A DNA stretch of 51,712 nt from RUG12461 sp045661345 (GCA_045661345.1 JAZRFM010000026.1:1-51712), one strand, 5' to 3'; counted from the stretch's first letter, positions 42,420-49,780 are shown. Notes: generated from the letters alone by a model not told the origin. Made by a program: numbers and translations.

Positions 42420-42887
42420 TTAAAAATGAAACGCCAATCGAATCAGCGCTATGTCCTTCCGTTGGAACGTCTGCTCCGTTTGATCCTCCTGCCTGATGGT
42501 CAGCGTATCGCTGTCAAAAGACAACAGAACACCGGAAAACTCCTTTTTCTTCTCCATGGGCCGAAAGGGTTTGATCTCCACCTCTTCCCCGAGACTGCTC
42601 TGAAGATGCCTGTCTTTTTTCAGTGTGCGGCCGAGCCCGGGTGAGCTGACTTCAAAGATATAGCTGCCCTCCACATAGTCTTCCTGATCGAGAAGCTCAT
42701 TCATCTCACGGCTCACGGCTTCACAGTCGTCCACCGTAATGCCGCCTTCCTTTTCTATATAGACCCGCAGGTAAAAATCTCCACCCTCTTTGACGTATTC
42801 CACATCATACAGAAAAAAACCCATGCGCTCCAGGATCGGTGTGACAAGCTCTTCTGTATGTTCTTCAATTTCCTGCCGTTTTTTCAA
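42420..42887 (-). CDS. rimP: Ribosome maturation factor RimP
   Basis: RimP assists 30S assembly near S12. The 155-residue protein has the family's LGVTPILERMGFFLYDVEYVKEG-like start (here VTPILERMGFFLYDVEY), the DCEAVSREMNELLDQED segment and SPGLGRTLKK. It starts with TTG at 42887, seven bases after GAGGGG; no nearer ATG gives the full domain. A hairpin 20 bp upstream (42906-42930) could attenuate transcription into the operon. Confidence 0.94.
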   Translation of the reverse strand: MKKRQEIEEHTEELVTPILERMGFFLYDVEYVKEGGDFYLRVYIEKEGGITVDDCEAVSREMNELLDQEDYVEGSYIFEVSSPGLGRTLKKDRHLQSSLGEEVEIKPFRPMEKKKEFSGVLLSFDSDTLTIRQEDQTEQTFQRKDIALIRLAFHF

Positions 42888-42905
42888 AAGAATCCCCTCA
42901 AAAAT

Positions 42906-42930
42906 TGAGAGTGGGCAAAACCCACTCTCA
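42906..42930 (-). terminator. Hairpin upstream of rimP, terminator or attenuator
   Basis: Perfect 10-bp arms TGAGAGTGGG and CCCACTCTCA enclose five bases and are followed on the minus strand by ATTTTTG. It lies after the tRNA-Glu gene and before rimP, so it either ends the tRNA transcript or limits read-through into the nusA operon. Confidence 0.7.
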
Positions 42931-42956
42931 CTGTCGTACTCTTATGAACCTATGTA

Positions 42957-42985
42957 ACCTTAACACTTTTTCCCTTTGGATGCAA
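42957..42985 (-). promoter_or_regulatory. Possible promoter for the rimP-nusA operon
   Basis: On the minus strand -35 TTGCAT (42980-42985), 17-bp spacer and a weak -10 TAAGGT (42957-42962). The -10 is far from consensus, so the operon may depend on read-through from the tRNA promoter instead. Confidence 0.35.
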
Positions 42986-43048
42986 GGGATTTTCCTGTTT
43001 TTTCGCACTTTTTATAAAAATGCCGTTCCTGTTCCATTCTGCAAAAAA

Positions 43049-43120
43049 CAGTTCGTAGGGGAATCGAACCCCTGTTTCCGCCGTGAGAGGGCGGCGTCTT
43101 AACCGCTTGACCAACGAACC
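43049..43120 (-). tRNA. tRNA-Glu (anticodon CTC)
   Basis: The 72-nt gene folds as a full cloverleaf on the minus strand: acceptor GGTTCGT with ACGAACT (one G-T pair), D-arm with GGTCAAGCGG, anticodon stem CCGCC/GGCGG with loop CTCTCAC, and T-arm AGGGG-TTCGATT-CCCCT. The anticodon CTC reads GAG. CCA is not encoded; a run of six T follows at once. It lies upstream of rimP-nusA-infB, in the place where E. coli has tRNA-fMet (metY). Confidence 0.95.
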
Positions 43121-43133
43121 ATGACCGTGAGTC

Positions 43134-43162
43134 ATTTTAGCATGCCCACGGAAAAAAAGCAA
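43134..43162 (-). promoter_or_regulatory. Predicted promoter for tRNA-Glu
   Basis: On the minus strand -35 TTGCTT (43157-43162), 17-bp spacer and -10 TAAAAT (43134-43139) place transcription start about seven bases before the tRNA. It lies in the short gap after galE. Confidence 0.65.
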
Positions 43163-43168
43163 GCATTT

Positions 43169-44185
43169 TCAATCTTCAAATCCATTCGGATTATTCTTCT
43201 GCCAATTCCAGCTGTCCGCGCACATCTCGAGGATTCCGTTCTCGGCCTTCCAGCCCAGCTCCCTCTCGGCCTTTTTGGCATCGGCATAATTCATTGCGAT
43301 ATCGCCTGCGCGCCGGGGTTTGATCTCATAGGGAATCTTGATCCCTGTCGCTTTTTCAAAGCTCTTCACGATATCCAGCACGCTGTAACCCACACCGGTA
43401 CCGAGATTGTAGATGCAAAGACCCGCCTTCTCTTCAATCTTCCTCAGGGCTTTCACATGACCGACTGCAAGATCCACCACATGGATATAGTCACGCACCC
43501 CCGTGCCGTCCGGTGTGTCATAGTCATCTCCGAAGACACCCAGTTTTTCAAGCTTTCCGACAGCAACCTGTGTAATATAGGGCATCAGGTTGTTCGGGAT
43601 CCCGTTCGGATTCTCTCCGATTCTGCCGCTCTTATGCGCTCCGATGGGATTGAAATACCGGAGCAGGATCACGTTCCACTCCTGATCCGCTTTCTGCATA
43701 TCGGACAGGATCTGCTCCAGCATGAGCTTGGTCCAGCCGTAGGGATTGGTACAGGTGCCTCGCGGGGTCTCTTCCGTTACCGGTACTTTTTCCGGTGTCC
43801 CGTATACCGTGGAGGAACTGGAAAAAATGATGTTCTTGCAGCCGTGAAGGCGCATCTCATCCACAAGGGTCAGCGTCCCGCTGATGTTGTTGTGATAGTA
43901 TTCCCATGGCTTCTGTACCGACTCGCCGACTGCCTTTAGTCCGGCAAAATGAATACAGCTGTCAATCGTCTGCTCGGCGAAGATCCGCTTCAGAATCTCC
44001 CGATCCAGGATATCTCCCTGATAAAACGCAAGGTCTTTGCCTGTGAGCTCCTTCACCCGTTCCAGCGATTTTTCGCTGGCGTTGGAAAGATTGTCCAGCA
44101 CCACCACCTCATATCCCGCATTCAGCAGCTCTACACAGGTGTGACTCCCGATATATCCGGCTCCGCCGGTCACCAAAATTGCCAT
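43169..44185 (-). CDS. galE: UDP-glucose 4-epimerase
   Basis: GalE interconverts UDP-glucose and UDP-galactose through NAD+. The 338-residue SDR protein has the NAD motif VTGGAGYIGSH (about 5-15), the catalytic SSSTVYG and YGWTKLM (the Tyr-x3-Lys pair near 148-152) and the substrate motif NPIGAHKSG (about 178). The ATG at 44185 follows AAGGAG. It lies 12 bp after rplT, so it is probably transcribed with the infC ribosomal genes, an odd partner for a sugar enzyme. Confidence 0.96.
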   Translation of the reverse strand: MAILVTGGAGYIGSHTCVELLNAGYEVVVLDNLSNASEKSLERVKELTGKDLAFYQGDILDREILKRIFAEQTIDSCIHFAGLKAVGESVQKPWEYYHNNISGTLTLVDEMRLHGCKNIIFSSSSTVYGTPEKVPVTEETPRGTCTNPYGWTKLMLEQILSDMQKADQEWNVILLRYFNPIGAHKSGRIGENPNGIPNNLMPYITQVAVGKLEKLGVFGDDYDTPDGTGVRDYIHVVDLAVGHVKALRKIEEKAGLCIYNLGTGVGYSVLDIVKSFEKATGIKIPYEIKPRRAGDIAMNYADAKKAERELGWKAENGILEMCADSWNWQKNNPNGFED

Positions 44186-44197
44186 TCGATTCACTCC

Positions 44198-44554
44198 TTA
44201 AGCAACTTTCTCTTTTGCAAGCTCTGCCAGCGTCGTGAAGCCGTCCGCATCATTCACCGCCATATCTGCAAGCACTTTGCGGTTCATCTCCACCCCGGCA
44301 AGCTTCAGACCATACATAAACTTGCTGTAGGAAAGTCCGTTCATCCGTGCAGCCGCATTGATACGAGCAATCCAAAGGCTGCGCATCTGACGCTTGCGCT
44401 GCTTTCTGCCCGCATAGCTACTGGTAAGCGCCCGCATCACGGACTGCTTTGCCACACGATACTGCTTGCTGCGTGCGCCGCGATATCCCTTTGCAAGCTT
44501 TAATACTCTGTTATGTTTTTTCTTTGCGTTTAAACCGCCTTTTACTCTGGCCAT
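44198..44554 (-). CDS. rplT: 50S ribosomal protein L20
   Basis: L20 is an early 50S assembly protein. The 118-residue product is full length and shows the usual basic ARVKGGLNAKKKHNRVLKLA start and the AARMNGLSYSKFMYGLK segment near residue 75. In Firmicutes L20 represses infC-rpmI-rplT through the infC leader, which fits the attenuator seen at 45376-45530. Confidence 0.98.
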   Translation of the reverse strand: MARVKGGLNAKKKHNRVLKLAKGYRGARSKQYRVAKQSVMRALTSSYAGRKQRKRQMRSLWIARINAAARMNGLSYSKFMYGLKLAGVEMNRKVLADMAVNDADGFTTLAELAKEKVA

Positions 44555-44612
44555 CTTTCATCACTCCTTTTTCAAATCCGACTCATTCCACCAAAACCAT
44601 GAGGGCGCTTCC

Positions 44613-44810
44613 TTACAGATACGGCAGAATCTTCTTCATTACCTTCTCGTTGCTCGCATCCATCACTTCCGCATGACGCAGATTTCTCTTGTTCTTCGTG
44701 GTCTTCTTGGTCAGGATGTGACGTCTGTAGGCCTTGTTTCTCTTCAGTTTCCCGGTTCCGGTCAGTTTAAAGCGCTTTGCAGCTGCGCTTTTCGTCTTCA
44801 TCTTTGGCAT
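44613..44810 (-). CDS. rpmI: 50S ribosomal protein L35
   Basis: The 65-residue basic protein is a full L35, from MPKMKTKSAAAKRFKLTG to VMKKILPYL, with the conserved KRNKAYRRHILTKK core. It binds 23S rRNA in the large subunit. The ATG at 44810 follows AAAGGAGG; an upstream ATG-like start at 44831 is not needed. It is the middle gene of infC-rpmI-rplT. Confidence 0.97.
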   Translation of the reverse strand: MPKMKTKSAAAKRFKLTGTGKLKRNKAYRRHILTKKTTKNKRNLRHAEVMDASNEKVMKKILPYL

Positions 44811-44855
44811 ATCCTTTTCCTCCTTTATCAACAGGCGATGCTGCCCGTATGTTTG

Positions 44856-45359
44856 TCACTTTTTTTCGGAAACCACCATGCTGATGGTACGTCCTTCGAT
44901 CTTGGGTGCCTTTTCCACCACCGCATTCTCTCCCAGCTGCTCCGCAAAATCATTCAGAATGTGCTGGTTTTCGCGCATATGCGCCATCTCGCGCCCCCGG
45001 AAACGCAACGTGATCTTCACCTTGTTTCCTTTGGAAAGGAATTTCTTCGCCGCGTTGATCTTGGTGTTGAGATCGTTCGTATCGATGTTCGGAGACAGAC
45101 GAATCTCCTTAATCTCCACGATCTTTTGTTTTTTGCGCGCTTCTTTTTCCTTTCGGAGCTGTTCGTACTTGAACTTCCCGTAATCGACAATCCGGCAGAC
45201 CGGCGGCTTCGCCGTCGGGGCGATCATCACGAGATCAAGCTCCGCCTCATCTGCAAGATGCTGTGCATCCTTCGTCGGCATGACGCCCAGCTGCTCTCCA
45301 TCCGCTCCGATCACGCGGATCTCCTTGTCGCGGATCTGTTCATTGATCAGTTGTTTAAT
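44856..45359 (-). CDS. infC: Translation initiation factor IF-3, ATT start
   Basis: IF-3 prevents 30S-50S joining and checks the start codon. The conserved N-terminus reads through LINEQIRDKEIRVIGADGEQ and can only be reached from an ATT at 45359, ten bases after GGAGGG. An ATG-type start would lose the first 15 residues and begin at a GTG (45314). infC commonly uses AUU or AUA, which lets IF-3 repress itself. The 168-residue protein is full length, ending in the KIEGRTISMVVSEK RNA-binding face. Confidence 0.95.
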   Translation of the reverse strand: MKQLINEQIRDKEIRVIGADGEQLGVMPTKDAQHLADEAELDLVMIAPTAKPPVCRIVDYGKFKYEQLRKEKEARKKQKIVEIKEIRLSPNIDTNDLNTKINAAKKFLSKGNKVKITLRFRGREMAHMRENQHILNDFAEQLGENAVVEKAPKIEGRTISMVVSEKK

Positions 45360-45375
45360 GGCTTTAACCCTCCAT

Positions 45376-45535
45376 AAAAAAAGTGGATAGTCAGACTATC
45401 CACATAGATTACACTTCAAGCACAGAACCTGCGCTGTCGAAAACCTATTAACCCGAGTCGCTTCTGATCCGTGAACCGCTGTTCACTGCGCTAAGGTGAG
45501 AGTGGATACTCTGCTTTGTTGTTTGCAACATTGGT
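45376..45535 (-). promoter_or_regulatory. infC leader with attenuator (L20-type)
   Basis: Between the promoter and infC lies a 160-nt leader. It ends in a terminator stem GTGGATAGT-CAG-ACTATCCAC (45384-45404) followed on the minus strand by seven T. An upstream segment near 45498-45512 (minus-strand GAGTATCCACTC) has TATCCAC that can pair with the terminator's GTGGATA arm, so it can form a competing antiterminator. This is the layout of the L20-controlled infC leaders of Firmicutes. The sequence does not obviously match one Rfam consensus by eye. Confidence 0.7.
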
Positions 45536-45564
45536 AAGATAACACGTTTTGACCACGGCGTCAA
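45536..45564 (-). promoter_or_regulatory. Predicted promoter for infC-rpmI-rplT-galE
   Basis: On the minus strand -35 TTGACG (45559-45564), a 17-bp spacer and -10 TATCTT (45536-45541). The -35 overlaps the stop codon of the small antitoxin-like frame upstream. Confidence 0.65.
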
Positions 45565-45734
45565 GAGGAAAATGATTGCAGCTGACATCTTTGTACCCGG
45601 CCGAGCTGTTCGTCTGTAAATTCCGGGCAATCCTCATCAAAAACATCCGGCAATTTAGATGCAGCCCGGATTTCCTTAATCTGCTCTTTTGTGGGCTTTT
45701 GCCCTTCATGAATCTCAATAGTCTTCATTGCCAT
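45561..45734 (-). pseudogene. Short antitoxin-like protein, probably truncated
   Basis: A 57-residue frame reads MAMKTIEIHEGQKPTKEQI near its start and then PDVFDEDCPEFTDEQL. This N-terminal pattern resembles, from memory, short Lachnospiraceae proteins found as partners of small toxins. After FTDEQL the sequence turns unlike a family end and stops exactly in the infC -35 box, so I suspect the 3' end was lost. No toxin gene adjoins it. The start could be either Met 1 or Met 3; the Shine-Dalgarno (AAGGAT) is rather far. Treat both the function and the truncation as uncertain. Confidence 0.4.
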
Positions 45735-45825
45735 AGTTTTCGTATATCCTTTTTTCTCCCCCGGAATGGGATGGTTCTCTCACAAAGAGCCATCTTGGGT
45801 TTTACATTATGGACTCCAATTACTA

Positions 45826-47046
45826 TCACAGATATTCACTCAAATCAACCGGTTCTCCCATGAAGTCCTCACCCTGCAACGTCTCTGGGTCTATCGTATA
45901 CCAATCCCATGTGGCCGTATGACCCATACCGCCCTCATCAGCTACTGCCTCAAACAAATGAATCACAATTTTTCCATCCTGTTCCACTGATTCAACCTTA
46001 GCGATCGGCGCTCCGCTTCTTCTTTTTGCCAATTCCGCAATCTCTTCATTACTCAGACGAGATGAACTACTATCCTCTGCCTGTGACTGAAACTCCGAAT
46101 AACTTGGCACGCTCTGATCCGTGGAAAAACCTGTCAAGCGCTGCATACAGGTTGTAACATATTCCTTCTGGGTTTTGTCCGTCTCATCAGACCATGGCGG
46201 TGTTACTGTCAGAAATCTGTATATCAGGCTGTCATCCATCCGTAAATATTCATAGATTACATTCCCATCGTTATTATATCCACTCACATAGAAATAGCCA
46301 TATCCATCCTCATAATGCAGCGTACCCTCCCCTTGGCCATTAAGCCTTTGCTGGTTTTCAGTCTCATAGAAGGTGCCGAGCTTTGGATCAATTCCGCCCG
46401 GTTCCACCCGTCCCATTACCTGGAAAATTTCCTCTGATCCGTCTGAAGCATAAAAATGCACCGTCTGAATATTCTTTGTGTTCTCATTGCCGAGCGGCAC
46501 GGGATGCGCTTCCGTATCTTCCTCTACGCTGTTATAGAGATGGGATGGATACGAAAACCGGAAAAGACCGTTCCCCGAATCATATGGTATATATTCTGAC
46601 GGATCCAAGCATAACTGGTAATCCGCAACGGTCTGATCCGAAATCACAAACTTGTTTCCGACATCTGATGTTTCCTCCGGTGCAGTTTGATCCTCAGAAG
46701 TTGTCGTGTCTCCGCCATTTTGATTCTGAGATACAGTTGCTCCTTCATTTTCTGTCTCTTGTTCTGTCACATGGGCAGTTCCTACACTACTTCTGCCTGC
46801 CTTGCTTCCAGAGATTATTCTGAAAATCAAAAAGCAGACAAGAACGATTACAACGATCCACACAGCAATCAACAAAATAATTCCCCATAGGCCAAACGGA
46901 TTCGCTTGCTTAGCTACATTTTTCGCTCCTTGAGACTCCTTTTCCCATGCCTTTCCTTGCTGTGTCACGCCTTGTTGATCCTGTCCACAGTAGATACAGT
47001 ATCGCGTCTGATCATCAATTTCTCTTCCACATTTTTTGCAATACAT
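45826..47046 (-). CDS. Zinc-ribbon membrane protein, paralogue A
   Basis: The 406-residue protein starts with a four-Cys zinc ribbon (CKKCGREIDDQTRYCIYC, residues 3-21). A polar linker leads to one membrane helix (about 52-75), an acidic and Thr-rich stretch and a large extracytoplasmic region that I do not recognise. Near residue 140-270 there are many aromatic and acidic residues (YFYVSGYNNDGNVIYEY). The end, ETLQGEDFMGEPVDLSEYL, recurs in a remnant at 47517-47590. The zinc ribbon should be cytoplasmic. The function is unknown; a sensor or envelope-stress role is only a guess. Confidence 0.75.
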   Translation of the reverse strand: MYCKKCGREIDDQTRYCIYCGQDQQGVTQQGKAWEKESQGAKNVAKQANPFGLWGIILLIAVWIVVIVLVCFLIFRIISGSKAGRSSVGTAHVTEQETENEGATVSQNQNGGDTTTSEDQTAPEETSDVGNKFVISDQTVADYQLCLDPSEYIPYDSGNGLFRFSYPSHLYNSVEEDTEAHPVPLGNENTKNIQTVHFYASDGSEEIFQVMGRVEPGGIDPKLGTFYETENQQRLNGQGEGTLHYEDGYGYFYVSGYNNDGNVIYEYLRMDDSLIYRFLTVTPPWSDETDKTQKEYVTTCMQRLTGFSTDQSVPSYSEFQSQAEDSSSSRLSNEEIAELAKRRSGAPIAKVESVEQDGKIVIHLFEAVADEGGMGHTATWDWYTIDPETLQGEDFMGEPVDLSEYL

Positions 47047-47260
47047 TATCTGAACAATTCCTCTTTACGAATGCTAATGATTTCCCTTCCGCTTTTCCTC
47101 ATTGCGAACAATTAAATCCCTGTTTGCTATTTCATACTGGTTGAAAACATCTTCACTGAACTGATCCGGTGGGACAATTCCATCATACCATGTTTTGCTC
47201 GAAAAGTATGCCCTCAAGATTCCCACGCCAAAAGTCCCGTGGTTGCGTGTTCCCATATGT

Positions 47261-47478
47261 CGCTTCGCATCAAACTGACGCTCACTGTATTCGGGGCGTG
47301 GCTTCTCTATACATTTGCGCACAACAATCTCTACCGTCCGCAACCGGTCGCAACACGACGTCCTGTCGTGATGCTCCCTCTCTTCGCCATCCATGGCTCA
47401 GACTTGCTATATATTGTAAGCAAATGTCAAGAGAAGCCACGCCCCTCATAATGTTCGCTTACATTTTCATGCGAAGCG
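47261..47478 (-). repeat. Fold-back element E2, relative of E1
   Basis: Terminal arms of about 60 bp pair within this 218-bp block: 47261-47270 with 47469-47478 (10 of 10), 47293-47308 with 47430-47445 (16 of 16) and 47311-47318 with 47420-47427 (8 of 8). On the minus strand the core carries a GCC-ATGGAT-GGC hairpin (47386-47397), GAGAGGGAGCATC, a CACGAC-AGGAC-GTCGTG hairpin (47354-47370) and TTGCGACCGGTTGCGGACGGT. CCATAT flanks both ends (two bases away on the left), a possible target-site duplication. It lies between two zinc-ribbon genes. Confidence 0.65.
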
Positions 47479-47516
47479 CCATATTGGGTATACATCCTGT
47501 CTTTTGTCGTGAGAAT

Positions 47517-47590
47517 CATCGATATTCATTCGGGTCAACCGGCTCGCCAAGAAAATCCTCGCCCTTTAATGTCACAGGGTCTATCGTTAT
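47517..47590 (-). pseudogene. C-terminal remnant of a zinc-ribbon paralogue
   Basis: Read on the minus strand, this stretch encodes IDPVTLKGEDFLGEPVDPNE followed by YR and a stop, clearly the same ending as paralogue A (IDPETLQGEDFMGEPVDLSE). It lies a few bases downstream of the stop codon of paralogue C, out of its frame, and has no start codon. It marks a third copy lost by deletion or recombination. Confidence 0.8.
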
Positions 47591-47601
47591 TCTCTATACG
47601 A

Positions 47602-48753
47602 TTATTCCACCTGTACGATTCCCCTGGATATCGCAACATTTCTGTTCAGGCCAATAACCGAAAGCAATGTGTAACTGCTCTCTCCTTCTCTAACAAATGT
47701 AGCGTTACCACAACTCATTGTTCCCCCATTATAGTCTAGTTTATGGCTCATTTCTAACGCATCCATCTCCATTGATAACGTTTCTATTGTTTTAGGCTCA
47801 CTACTTCGATAATTTCTCCAAAAAAGAACATGTTCTATTGTAGGGTTTTGACTTACAAACTTACTAAGTCTGTCAGAAGGGGAGTGTTGTATGATAACAG
47901 GACTATTAACCATTTCTATAAATATTTCATTAGTGGAATAATAATCTTTTTGCTGTGCAGATCCAAATATCTCTCCCACAAGCTCATCCTTATACATTAA
48001 ATCCCATCCATACGCTTGATCTGGATTAATGACTGTCGAATTTCTCTTCAATCTCTCTCCATTAGGCTTTCTTAGCCACAGGTCATCTCCCAGCACAGAG
48101 TTATCCATTGCATCAAATAGATCTGCCACGGAATAAGTTGCATCCAGTGGAATCACAATATCATCAATTTGCACAATCGGATATTCCGAATCTGGATTAA
48201 GAACCCTAGCGCTAGGTTCGAAAGTAATTCCTTGAAGATTGTTATCTGATGTTCCATCTCCTGACATAGTTTCTTCATAGGCTTTTTCAGCAGTTTCTGT
48301 CGTCGTTTTTCCAGAATCGTTCTCCATCGATACTTCAGCTTGACTAACACCATTGTCTTGACCATACCCATAAGAATACTGTTTAGACTCACGCCTTAGC
48401 GCGGCTCCTCTTAATATATCCCCAGCAACTATGATTCCCACGATTAACGCCAAACCGGCAACCGCACCGATCACAATACCAATCAATACACGTGGCAGAC
48501 GAGAATTCCCATCCTGATTTCCATCGAGCATCCCCGTCCCTTTATCAGATGGCGTTCCGTATTTCTGTTTTGCACCACATTTCATGCAAAACAGGGCATT
48601 ATCCGGTATTTTATTCCCACATTTATGACAATACATACCGTTCATGTTGGAAGTGTTTCTATTATGTTGATCTCCAACATTTACCTTGGCCCCACACTTC
48701 GTGCAGAATAAAGCATCATCCGGCAGCTGGTTTCCACACTTCGCACAATACAT
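47602..48753 (-). CDS. Zinc-ribbon membrane protein, paralogue C
   Basis: The 383-residue protein begins with two four-Cys zinc ribbons in tandem (CAKCGNQLPDDALFCTKC from residue 3, then CHKCGNKIPDNALFCMKC near 42). One membrane helix follows (about 84-108), then an extracytoplasmic region of about 270 residues that I do not recognise and that is not closely similar to that of paralogue A. I prefer the ATG at 48753, nine bases after AAGGGG; upstream ATGs at 48762 and 48798 fall in or before a hairpin. The gene ends 12 bp before a remnant of another copy. Function unknown. Confidence 0.72.
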   Translation of the reverse strand: MYCAKCGNQLPDDALFCTKCGAKVNVGDQHNRNTSNMNGMYCHKCGNKIPDNALFCMKCGAKQKYGTPSDKGTGMLDGNQDGNSRLPRVLIGIVIGAVAGLALIVGIIVAGDILRGAALRRESKQYSYGYGQDNGVSQAEVSMENDSGKTTTETAEKAYEETMSGDGTSDNNLQGITFEPSARVLNPDSEYPIVQIDDIVIPLDATYSVADLFDAMDNSVLGDDLWLRKPNGERLKRNSTVINPDQAYGWDLMYKDELVGEIFGSAQQKDYYSTNEIFIEMVNSPVIIQHSPSDRLSKFVSQNPTIEHVLFWRNYRSSEPKTIETLSMEMDALEMSHKLDYNGGTMSCGNATFVREGESSYTLLSVIGLNRNVAISRGIVQVE

Positions 48754-48782
48754 CCCTTGCATCCCCTTCGATTCAAAACGAC

Positions 48783-48815
48783 AAAAAGCGCCCTCCATAT
48801 GGAAAGCGCCTTTTT
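48783..48815 (-). terminator. Terminator-like hairpin in the leader of paralogue C
   Basis: On the minus strand GCGCTTTCC-ATAT-GGAGGGCGC forms a 9-bp stem (two G-T pairs) followed by five T and flanked by AAAAA. It ends only 30 bp before the ATG at 48753, leaving no room for a promoter after it. It could end the toxin-antitoxin transcript or attenuate paralogue C. Confidence 0.7.
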
Positions 48816-48867
48816 CTGAATTATCGTCTGCTGTATTCTATTTCTTTGATATATGTGCCAGCACCGA

Positions 48868-48896
48868 AGCATAAATCCTATATGCTCCATTGTCGA
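48868..48896 (-). promoter_or_regulatory. Possible promoter for paralogue C
   Basis: On the minus strand -35 TCGACA (48891-48896), 17-bp spacer and -10 TATGCT (48868-48873). A transcript from here would run through the hairpin at 48783-48815 before reaching the gene. Confidence 0.4.
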
Positions 48897-48932
48897 TCCC
48901 TTCTGGCTCGCGTGTCTTACTTTTATCCTCTA

Positions 48933-49313
48933 TTATTCCCACAAGACTGCAACTTCGTACAGCACCATTGCCGAGTCGCTTGATATGATTTCAAATTTTT
49001 CTTCCATAGCTGTAGCAATGATTAAGCGGTCAAATGGATCCTTGTGTTTCCATGTCAAGTTGTATACGATATCCAAATACTCCTCTTTGATAGCAATGAT
49101 CTTGATGTTCTCGGCTCCGCAGGTTTGCGCGATCTTACCGATTGAGCTTTTGATCTCCAATTTCCCAAGACTCGCTTTAATCGCAATCTCCCATAAAGAA
49201 ACAATGCTTACAGCCAGCGGGGCATCGCTAAATATGACAGATCTTGCTTTCTCAGAAAGTCGTTCGTTATTGTATAGGTAAAAGAGCAACGCATTCGTAT
49301 CGAGCAAATACAT
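48933..49313 (-). CDS. PIN-domain toxin, VapC type
   Basis: The 126-residue protein is a PIN-domain ribonuclease. Acidic active-site residues are visible in LLDTNALLFY (Asp 5), SLWEIAIKASLGKL (Glu about 46) and DPFDRLIIATAM (Asp about 92-95), with ISSD near 111. Members of this subgroup are toxins that cut RNA until bound by the partner. The ATG at 49313 overlaps the antitoxin stop by one base (TGATG), with GGAG upstream; the longer frame to 49334 overlaps the antitoxin. Confidence 0.9.
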   Translation of the reverse strand: MYLLDTNALLFYLYNNERLSEKARSVIFSDAPLAVSIVSLWEIAIKASLGKLEIKSSIGKIAQTCGAENIKIIAIKEEYLDIVYNLTWKHKDPFDRLIIATAMEEKFEIISSDSAMVLYEVAVLWE

Positions 49314-49540
49314 CACAAATAATCTCCAAAGCAATCCGGTGTCTTGTCAAAATCATCCGCCATAGACACAAAGTCTCCTGCTAACGGGCTTACCGTTCTA
49401 TGGAATGTATGACCGGTATTGTCAGTAGTCATATCATCTTCGGAGGCATTTGAGCGAAGGAATCGCATAAACATCAGTGTCTGCTCAATGATGCTGTCAG
49501 GCAGATTCTTTGCTTCCTCTACAAGTGTTTCATATGCCAT
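49313..49540 (-). CDS. DUF2281-type antitoxin
   Basis: The 75-residue acidic protein (MAYETLVEEAKNLPDSIIEQ at its start, then TLMFMRFLRS) resembles the DUF2281 antitoxins that pair with PIN toxins. Its N-terminal helix-rich part probably gives DNA binding or dimerisation and the acidic C-terminus (DDFDKTPDCFGDYL) binds the toxin. The ATG at 49540 follows GGAGG at nine bases; the ATG at 49549 is too close to it. It heads the two-gene operon. Confidence 0.85.
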   Translation of the reverse strand: MAYETLVEEAKNLPDSIIEQTLMFMRFLRSNASEDDMTTDNTGHTFHRTVSPLAGDFVSMADDFDKTPDCFGDYL

Positions 49541-49664
49541 AATCACCATCCTCCGCTTTTTATGTCTGGCTTACATCGATATGGATCCGATCCCTGTATT
49601 CGACAAGATATACTTTGAACGACTCCGGCTCTTGATCAGGTTTTCTTCTTATCCTTACACACTT

Positions 49665-49693
49665 ACTATACCACGTTCTAAATGCCCCGACAA
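49665..49693 (-). promoter_or_regulatory. Predicted promoter for the toxin-antitoxin operon
   Basis: On the minus strand -35 TTGTCG (49688-49693), 17-bp spacer and -10 TATAGT (49665-49670) lie about 120 bp before the antitoxin. I see nothing else in 49541-49760. Confidence 0.6.
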
Positions 49694-49760
49694 GGCATTC
49701 CGAGCGCTTTCCGATATGAAGTTATCAATGTACTATTTCCTGCTGGTTCAATGAGCAGAA

Positions 49761-49780
49761 CACCCGTTTGAAACCGGGTT
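49761..49780 (-). terminator. Weak hairpin after the orphan gene
   Basis: Arms ACCCG and CGGGT (49762-49766 with 49775-49779) follow the stop codon of the gene at 49780-50898, with only a broken T-run (TGTTCT). It may be an inefficient terminator. Confidence 0.4.

Noticed and set aside
47074..47394. 106-residue open frame on the minus strand
   Set aside because: Its first half lies inside E2, so the frame as a whole is chimeric. The part outside E2 may be a gene remnant, but I cannot name it.
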